Positions 56,038 to 64,000 of a DNA stretch of 64,000 bases are shown here, piece by piece. The notes beneath the pieces were generated by a model. That model did no database searches and was not told the DNA's origin. It saw only the letters and a program-made list of their open reading frames with translations. The position numbers were made by a program, and so were the translations under genes. Within the stretch, counting starts at the first letter, position 1. Every line of letters begins with the position of its first letter. The stretch lies in contig JAETXT010000006.1 of the NCBI GenBank assembly GCA_019188255.1, forward strand, positions 4,650,001 to 4,714,000, written 5' to 3'. Origin of the DNA: Verticillium longisporum. Taxonomy: Eukaryota > Ascomycota > Sordariomycetes > Glomerellales > Plectosphaerellaceae.

Positions 56038-59000
56038 GGGAACTTCAGTACCCAGATGGCCAGGGGGGCGGCGCTGAAGCCCCAGAAGGGTGTGCCTCTG
56101 CTGTCACGGATTGGCTCGTGCCGGACTGGGCACACCACACCAATCCCAATCCAACAGGTCAATCTGGTCCAGCCCGGGACACGGGGAAAGGCGACAGGCG
56201 GACCAGCGAACCAGCGAACCTGAGTTTGAGGGCTGGGAGACTGCGGCAGTCCCAGGCCCTCGGGCTGGGAATCTGGAGCTGCCTCGCCCTTGTAATTGGG
56301 CGATGCCGAGATGCTTGCGGTGAGGGCGCTTTGTTCTACTTCTACGCCACCTCGAGACCACTGAGCCGTTGTTGGAAGAGAGGCATGACAGCTGTTCCTC
56401 TCCTCTTCTTTGGACCATTCGTCATTTTGCCTGCAGCGCCTCGAAAGGCAGCGCGCCCTCGATGATACGATGAATGTCCGGCCCGTGGTGGCCTTGCGGG
56501 TAGGCAGAGTTACAGGGGGCGATGCACTGGACAAGCTCTGTGGCCTTCCACTTCTTAGGCACCTAAGTCCCTGAGCTGGGTGGATCAACCAGGTGGGGTG
56601 ACAGGGTCAGGGCTCTCTCAGTCTGTCGGGAAGAGGAAGCGCTCCGATGAGAGGGTCGAAGGAAAAGCAAGAAGCAAGGATGCTCGGTCATCTGCCAGGC
56701 GGAGATCTTGGCCCGTGGAGAGTGAGACCCAGAATACTCGACGTCTCGACAGAACCACAGCCTGATTCACGTACCCGGTGCCCGTCCAGCAAGGCTGGGT
56801 TCATGCTCGCACTGTAAGAAGCGGGACACGGCTGCTAGATCGGCACTAGCGCGCACATGAGCCAGATGGGCGCGACGCTAGCTGGCACCACGGCCTTGGC
56901 ACCACTCCCACGAAGCAGGGGCCAGGCCGTCGGCCAGCGAAGGACGACTACCAGAGTACCGTCCCATTCGCTTCGCGCCTCCCCACCACGGTAGCGGTTC
57001 GTGGGTCCTGCCCGCCAGGGTCGTCGACTCCCTCGACCAATCTTGTGCCTTCCACCACGCCACCCACGCAAGGGCCTGAATGCTAGCTCAGCCCGCCCCT
57101 GCTCGCCCGGTGGGCGACACTGTCCGCCGCCCGCCGCCGCCAAATGCTCGCTTGACTGCGTGGGTGCTGTGCGCGCTCCCCGATGTCTGAGCTGTGTCTG
57201 ACTTTATGCCCTGCAGCCGCTGCTTGTTGGCTTCTCCAGAATGTCTGTCTCGCCTCGACGTCCCACACCGGTGAAGACGCGAAAACGAAAGAAAAAGAAA
57301 AGACAATAGCGGGCTCGAGGGCAGCGAAAAAGGGAGAGGCGACCTATGGGAATAGGAATGCGGATTGCTACAATGCGAAACGTCCTGTTCTGAACGCCCA
57401 GACGTCATGAATCCCATTGCCGTTCTGTCATTTCCGCCTGCTTCCCCGTCATACCGCGTCTCGCTCTTCCCTCACCGTTCCCCTGTTCGCGCTGCGGCAG
57501 AGTTATGCGACGATGCATCTGCGTCCCGCGATATGTCCACCATCGCCAACTGCATAAGTCATGTGTGCCTGACCTGCTCTACTTGTGTTTATTAGGTTGC
57601 CGAATTGTTGGTGCGTGCGCTGCTGTCTCGCTGGCAATCTCAACCTAACCCGTCGCAGAACAGTGCAGCTCGCCATGCCTAGGTACCTAGCACAGCAAAC
57701 TCCAACGACAGCATTGGTGCACTACAGCGCTGAAATACTTGGGGACGAAAAACCCCATCCAGCGTTGGTCTGTGTGGCGAGTTCCACGGATCTCGCCTCA
57801 GCCCTTTCACCGGTCATATCCCTCAATTTCAAGTGTTTCGACTCGACCGAGTCGCTGATCTACTGCTTTCCGCATTGCTTGACTCAAAAGTACGCTCGCT
57901 GTGGGGAATAACGAAGTCATTCCTCGCTTTGGAAGCCCAGTTGTCGACAGAGGGCTCTCCAGTTCCAGTGTGACTCTGCGGGCAAGGGTTCCTTTCGTCA
58001 CAGTGGGACCCTCGGGCCACCATCTGGATCACGGAGCATTTTGTACCGGGGGGAACGGAAGGGAAATCGAGGGACCCTAGGTGTTCGGTATCCCCTGCCC
58101 GCTCCTCTTGTTCTCATGCCTCTGCCATTCTGCACATCACAGCGTGTGCGGCTTGTGCTGGGTGTGTCGTGTCTCACCCTGAAGCCTGTCCTGGACATTG
58201 GGTCAGGGGCGGGAAGACAGGCGAGAAGGGGAAACTGCGTCGTGGTAAGGAGGAAGCCGCGAAAGCCGTCCAGTCTAGTCTAGCGATGGCACGTACAGAC
58301 AAAGGGATCCCTGACATGGGGAGTCTCATCTGGCCGTCGCTCCAGACGTTCTGTTCTGTTGATCTGGCTGAAAACAGAACCGGACGTCATGTACACTTGT
58401 TCTCTCTAGATCGATAAGCGCAAAGAAGGTGAGAGCGTTCCTCGTCGCATCGTTGGAGGCACGCGGCAAATGGGCCGCTTGGCTGAGACATTCGTGAGCA
58501 GCGACGAACGATGACTAGAACGCGTGAGTGGCACGGAACCTGGCGCCCGCCCGTCTGAACGTCTGGAAGTCGGAACGTGTGGTTTCTCTCACCATCCCCA
58601 CCACGCAACACACTTGTGTGGGATGTTTCTGCTGGTTGGCTGACGGCGCAACGCCAGAGCACCCTAATACTGCATCGAAGGCCTAAAAAGCTTGGGTGGA
58701 TGCCCCCCCATGGACCTGGGTGCTGACTGGAGGAATTGCGAGGGTCTCATCTCTCTGCCCGCAACTGGGAGCTCGAGCCACGCCCAAAGTTGGTAGAGCC
58801 GGAATAAAACTGATAAATCCGGACTTCAGCAAGGGCCAGGTGGCTGGCGGACTGGCAGGCTCGCTGTCCTGGACTGAGTGGCTTTCAAGCTGTGTCACAG
58901 CAAACAAGATGGTTGCTGAACAGGTATGCCCTGCATGAACGGAGTTATGAACGGGACAGCTGCTAACAACGTGCCGAAAGCGAACAAGAGCAAGATGAAC

Positions 59001-62000
59001 GACAACTCGGAATAATTGATGGCGGTGTTCATGTCGAGGCCAACGTTGATGTGCAGCAGCATCCTGATCATGGCTTTCCGAGTGACCATATCCCCGGGTG
59101 TAATGCTTCATGCGAACGCTGCGTGTGCGCAGACGCAATGGCAGCCTGTCAATCGCGACAGACGGGACGAGGTGTCTGTACCAGTACGTGTCTGCCAGTG
59201 GACTCGGTGCCAGTGCTTCAGCAGTTCTGATGCCTGTGCTGGGTGCTGGGACATGGAGCTGGGCACTGGGCGCTGGGCACTAGGTACCTTAGGTCCATAA
59301 CGGAAAGAGGGCGGGAAAGGCCCCCAGGCGTAACGAGTGTGCCAGGTTTGGGTTGGCAGCTGAAATCGCACGGCCCCACGGCGACCGTCACCCTCATCGC
59401 TCCTCCGGCCCGTCATGGTCCGGGCGTCATGGCTGGGCTATCCCAGCCATGGGAGAGCCTGCCTACCTGCCTTGCAAGTACGATATGAGGGCCAACCTTG
59501 GCCTTGTACCTTTGGCGCACGGTGTCCAGTTCCACAAGTACCTTAGTGGAGACCCACTGTGACCACAGGCACTGACCATTGCTGCCTTCACACGCACGTC
59601 GCTCCTCCTTCCTCTGGCTACAAAGGAAACATACAAGCGGCTCCACCTCTGCCCAGCCGAGGCGAGGCCGGGCAAGACCAGGCAGCTCTGGTCGAAGATC
59701 GTATCTGTCCATCTACCGCTAACCTCAACCGTAACTCGACGTCCACTGTCTTCCGCATGCGGCTCTGTCACCAGCTTCAATACCTTTCTCGTGTTCTATC
59801 CATTCATCACGAGTCGGCGCACGAAAAAACGACAGGTCATATCGTCATGCCCTTACCACCCAACCATGGACACAAAGGCCGAACCGGAAAGGCCAAATCG
59901 GCGCATACTCTAGTATCCGGTTTCCCGCCTTCCACCTTTCCGTTTTCCATCCTCCAGGCCTCCGGGTCTGCATCGACCCAGGCAAATGGTTTCAGCGTCA
60001 TCAGGCCCCCTTCCTTGAGACATTTGCCCAGCTGAAGACCGCCACCGTCACCAACACTTTGCTCCTCCTTCACTCATGCGGCCTTGGGGCTGAGAATCGA
60101 CCTGCCAAGCCGTTCGATCGACCCAGCACCGCAACCTCACCCGGCCATCCCATTGCAACGATGAACCAACCTCTGCATCTCATTCGCCCAGGCCTAGATG
60201 CGTAAGCCTGTCCAACGCCCGCCGCCACAGTCGACCGACAGCCACTCTATTGGCTTGCACTGCACTGCGCTCTGCTTCACTTGGGCTTCGCCTTGCAATG
60301 AGTTGCTTGCTTCTCGTCGCTACCGGACATCAGTGGCTCCCTCATTATGGATGGACCGGGCGCACAGCTGTAGCCTCGCGCCATCACGGCGTCACGACAC
60401 CGACCTCGCAGAGACCGCATATGCTGTGCGACCTTGTTTGTGCCGACATCATTTGATCTCTGCTGATGGCCTCGTCATCTTGCCCGCTTGTCCACCGTTG
60501 GGCGGCATCAGCATGTCTCTTTCATCACTATATGTGAGGCTTCAGACCTCGTATCGGCAGCTGTGGCCGGGGCATTCGCAGAACCAGTTGATCGCAGGCC
60601 CCGTCCCTCGGAAGTCGAATGATCAAACGCTGATGGGCTGAGGATGGCTGAGCAAGCAACAGCAGATGCCGTTCGAGTCCATGTCAACCCAATCATGTCT
60701 TCGCCAAGGTTGGGGCCGCGCGAAAAGGGGCATTGCTTCATAGCGCGCTCTCGCAATATGATGCCAGACATCTCTTATTTTGAGCCTCGCGTGCACAAGG
60801 GTTCGTGGCCGCAGCCCCTTTGCCTACAGAGACCACCTCACAATGATCACGTCCCGTGTCAACGGAGAGAAAGACCAGCGTCGTTCCCAGGCACAGCCAT
60901 TTCTCAATCAGTTCTCGTTGCCGTTGCCCGTTTCAAAACATGTTCGCTACACACTGCAGACCTCAAACAGACCGTCCCCAAACTGACGACAGGCAGTCCT
61001 GCTCTTGCTCCTCAACGCCGTCTTACCATCGGCCTACTTGGCGCTGTTTCGGCTTGCTCTCTCCTTTTCCCGTCTCACTGGCAAGTACTGGCTTCTGTCT
61101 CATGATCATCCGTGTTTCCAAGGGCAACCTGCAGCATCCCTATGTGCAACGCAGATTCTTGTCACGCGTGGTGCCACCATCCTCGTTTACTGCCGCTGTT
61201 TGGGAAATCATAGGGCGCAGTGAGGCCGATAGCTGGCAGGTGGACACGATGCATCTGCCCTTGGGATCAGGGCGCGCGCATACCCGCTGTCCCCGCCTTG
61301 TGCTCCGTAAGATGGCGTGGGTTGACGCCGCATACTCGTCTCTGAGGGTATGACACGCTCTCCAGACGTCTCAGTGGTTTGTGTGTTGTAGAAAAGCTCA
61401 CGCGTTGATGTTCTAATAACGACTGCTGCTGCGTATCAAATCCTCATCTTATGACAGTCGGTCAGATGCCTTGATCTTCTGTCGTTCAGCATATGGATGT
61501 CTCATTCGATAAGTGTCCTCAACGGAAATCTTTGTCTACCTCCTTGGCTTTCTGCAAACAAGTCCAGAGTCCATCCTAGCACTGCAAGAGTTGTCGTTGA
61601 TGCCCCTTAAGTGCCTTCCTGCTTCACTCGCATGAGCCGCATACTCAATGTGGCTGGGGTCTTTACACTCCGCACAATCGACGGACCTAGGTAGCTCTTT
61701 ACATGCTCTTGGGCCGTAATACTTTCTTTCTGGATTCTACTCTAGTAGAGAAACGGAACTTGAATCGATGTAGCTCATCAACTTGTTCCACCTGCCTGTG
61801 GTGAGGCTTTGGAAGATAGGTTGTCTTGCCATTTTCCTTCTTGACTGGGTTGGTCTGCAGTGCTGAACGTGTTGAAAAAAGTCAATCCGGCGGTGCAGAA
61901 GCATGAGCATCGGCCAACCACAGCCCTCCGACCAACTGTTGCACCTTCGCGAACTATGTTGCATTTATGTCCTCTGATGCACTCAACCCGCGGTGCCATC

Positions 62001-62611
62001 TATCGGGTTCGGTCGAAGCATTGGCTAGATCATGTGTCTTCTCTGCTCTAGAATCACGTTCCTCAGCCTTCAGGGCTGATTTTCCCTTACACTTGTCAGC
62101 AAGCCGGAAACTTGAGGAGCTTGGTATCGTGTCGGCATATTTGCGCAAAGAGCTCTGCTCCTCTCGAAGCGACATGGCTGCTCCGTAGATAAGTCGCGCT
62201 GATCCAGAACTTGATTTATCTGGTCTTCTAAGGGGGCATACTTCGTCCAACTGGTCAGACCAGTGCGTCAAACGGTAAGACAACGAAATGTTGCCTCTGG
62301 TGGCCTCCGTCGATGAGCCGGCCCCTTTTGTGCCGAACGCCATGCGAAGTCCACAATTCACAGTTCACAGTCGATCAGCACCGATATCGTCTCTGTGACC
62401 GGACAAGTCAGAATCTGCACCTATTTTACCGGGTTACCTCACTCTCGCTAGTGAGATTCACGGAAGGTGGACCGGGTCCCTCTGCAAGGCTTCTTATCTG
62501 GGACACAGGCAGGTACAGGTCAAGGGCCAGCGTGTCCGGCGAGGCAAGATCTTCAAAATTCTGTGCATCGACTTGAACCAGTTAAATCCTTGCGAGGGGC
62601 TGATGTCCTAG
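56038..62611. other. 6.5-kb gene-poor interval
   Basis: No open frame in this interval carries a recognisable domain, and both strands show only short frames. A minus-strand 64-codon frame at 58895-59089 has a hydrophobic segment but no support. A 135-codon minus frame at 61954-62361 and its antisense partner are both open, so coding strand and status are undecided. GGTACC/CCTAGG motifs occur near 57680, 59283 and 61688. It sits between veA and the RIP-mutated block and may be decayed or regulatory DNA. Confidence 0.45.
59236..59281. repeat. Degenerate 7-bp repeat (CTGGGNN)
   Basis: Six or so CTGGG-containing heptamers (GTGCTGG, GCACTGG, GCGCTGG types), related to the perfect array at 55991-56037, followed directly by a TAGGTACCTTAGG motif. 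Confidence 0.75.
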
Positions 62612-62776
62612 AGTTTTGAGGCTATCCTTGGGGCCTACATCACTGCTTTCAGGGTGGTAGAAGAAACGCCCGGCAATGTAGATATCATCACGGTCAGAGG
62701 CGAGGTGTTGGCGGCCGTTGTGTTGTCAGGAGCTGCGGTCAAGGTCTTCAACACCTTAATCAAGTACCAGTACTGA
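62612..62776 (+). other. Possible terminal exon of an unrecognised gene
   Basis: An open stretch of 54 codons plus TGA, preceded by CTGATGTCCTAG, which fits a branch site and 3' splice site. The encoded segment (AYITAFRVVEETPGNVDIIT, then a small-residue hydrophobic segment and a KYQY terminus) has balanced protein-like composition unlike the surrounding non-coding frames. I cannot find the upstream exon with confidence and do not recognise the family. It ends about 75 bases before the RIP-mutated block, so it may be the remnant of a gene cut by it. Confidence 0.3.
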
Positions 62777-62849
62777 CACGAGGGCTCTTGTTAATCGGTC
62801 CATGATTCGAAGAGCAATAGAAAGCCTTCAACAAGCAGTCAATGCAGAA

Positions 62850-64000
62850 AGATAGAGGTAGTATTAGGACCTGAGGGAGGTATAAGACCGATAGGGGATC
62901 GCCTATTATTTGATCGTAGGAATTAAGAAGAGAGGACCGAGCGTAATAAGGGAATAGTTATAAGAAAGGTTAATAGACTAAGATTTAGAGAAGGGCATTA
63001 ATTATTCTATCTTCCTAGAGACCCCTAAAAGATTAATAATTAACCCTTTTACTTATTATATAAGAATCCTTAATATAATAATCGATCTACCCCTAAGGAG
63101 TAACGATTATTAGGATAATATATCGATTAAAGATATATAGAATATTAGAAGATAGGCTATTATAGGATAAAAGATAGAGAATATTAAAGAATTAATATAA
63201 TTAAGGCTTAATATAGAATAAGGATAAAATACTAAGAATAATATATTCGATAATTTATTATTAATTATAAATAAGGAATTAGATTAATAATTAAAGGAAG
63301 AATAGCGTAAATTTATAAGGAAAAGGAAATACGAAGAATTAACTATACTCTAAAGAGGAGACTTAATAAGCCTATTATTAGGAGTAATTAATAGATTAGT
63401 ATTAATATTTAGGGTAATACTTTATAAAGAACTATAAAGTACGCTCTTTATAAAGATATAATTATTAACTATTTAATATAAAAGGACGTCCTAATTAGAA
63501 TTTAATACCTTCTTATTTAGCTTCGATATACGATTCTAGCTCGATAAAAAGAATTTCTATAAAGATATCGATAAAGTTATATATATAAATAATTACTTTA
63601 TTAATACCTTATAATAGAGATAGATATTATATATATAAATAGAATATAAATCTATCTATAAAGTTACTTAGAGAGTAATAAGGGCTTAGCTAAAGGGCGA
63701 TATAGATAATAATAATATTTAAGTATTCTAGATAATTATTAAACTATATAAGCGGGATTAATAGTTTTAAGCCTTTAATTAGAAATATTAAGACTTTATA
63801 AATGCCTATAATAGCCTAGAAGCGGAGCTATTTAAACCCCTACTATAGACTTATAAAATAATACTTTTATTTATAAAACTTAATCTAGATCTTATATAAT
63901 AGATTATAGCTTAGGGAATTCCCTATATAAGAATAGAGCTAAATAGAATAGCTAAGAGGATAGAGACCCTATTATAGATTAAGAGAAGCCTAAAATAATA
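62850..64000. mobile_element. RIP-mutated repeat relic (AT-rich, CpA/TpG depleted)
   Basis: From about 62850 to the window end the DNA becomes strongly AT-rich and full of TA, TAAT and TATA steps, in sharp contrast to the adjacent GC-rich sequence. CpA and its complement TpG almost vanish (isolated cases near 62894, 62994 and 63803), while CpG steps (CGAT, GCGG) persist. That is the signature of repeat-induced point mutation, which converts CpA to TpA in duplicated DNA. All frames are full of TAA/TAG stops. The original element cannot be identified with certainty; the spacing of the remaining sense-like codons is compatible with a retrotransposon gag-like region, which is a guess. The element continues past the window edge. 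Confidence 0.85.

Noticed and set aside
58895..59089. 64-codon minus-strand frame with a hydrophobic segment
   Set aside because: No homologue recognised, no splice or context support, and length within chance expectation.
61954..62361. 135-codon minus-strand frame and its open antisense partner
   Set aside because: Both strands look equally plausible and neither shows a known domain; kept only as a note in the gene-poor interval.
1..64000. CRISPR arrays, bacterial operons, phage or integron features
   Set aside because: The sequence is clearly eukaryotic with spliceosomal introns; the short tandem arrays have no spacer structure.

Overview
The window is nuclear DNA of a filamentous ascomycete, most likely a Sordariomycete and plausibly Hypocreales. 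The evidence is short spliceosomal introns of about 50-75 nt with GT/AG ends and CTAAC/CTGAC-like branch sites, fungus-specific proteins (VeA, Fig1, an ankyrin/CorA-like channel, a Mga2/Spt23-type factor), moderately GC-rich codon use, and a terminal AT-rich block with an extreme repeat-induced point mutation (RIP) signature. The species cannot be named from sequence alone.

Layout. 1-383: 3' end of COX10 (+). 1076-2146: Myb/SANT-type protein (-). 4483-6146: MpaB/DUF2236 ER oxygenase-like gene with five exons (+). 6453-9607: kelch/BTB protein (-). About 4.3 kb without a recognisable gene follows. 13960-14766: 1-Cys peroxiredoxin (-). 16180-17434: Gfo/Idh/MocA oxidoreductase (-). 19029-23125: ten-exon ankyrin/CorA-like membrane protein (+), ending 10 bp from the convergent Fig1 gene, 23136-24199 (-). 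24952-26086: aldo/keto reductase (+). 27231-29318: Fat1-type very-long-chain acyl-CoA synthetase (-). 31171-32923: PIG-S/Gpi17 (+). 33790-35240: alpha/beta hydrolase with a His-Ser insert (+). 36357-38718: Tgl3/4/5-like patatin lipase (+). About 5.7 kb without a recognisable gene. 44380-48889: Mga2/Spt23 (+). 50512-51987: low-complexity polyQ protein (-). 53418-55131: veA (-). About 7.5 kb without a convincing gene, then RIP-mutated DNA from about 62850 to the window end.

These are mostly ordinary single-copy chromosomal genes. There is no biosynthetic cluster backbone, no CRISPR array and no intact transposon. Several genes concern lipids and membranes (Fat1, Tgl-like lipase, Mga2 as a fatty-acid desaturation regulator, PIG-S), but they are not arranged as an operon or cluster, so chance is the default explanation. 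VeA is a global regulator of development and secondary metabolism and has a long upstream leader region. Fig1 relates to mating and calcium uptake, and the kelch/BTB protein may relate to Ras signalling.

Six otherwise well-preserved genes carry one coding lesion each: +1 in Myb, -1 in kelch/BTB, -1 in the aldo/keto reductase, TAA in PIG-S, +1 in the patatin lipase and -1 in Mga2. At least three fall at short homopolymer runs, and some of the genes belong to essential or conserved families, so unpolished assembly errors are more likely than six pseudogenes. The PIG-S TAA is the most interesting case because it also forms a splice-donor-like GTAAGC. I did not find a clearly novel biological system. 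The best leads are the RIP block and a possible exon beside it, the PIG-S stop, the His-Ser insert in the hydrolase, and a recurrent GGTACC/CCTAGG palindromic motif between genes.
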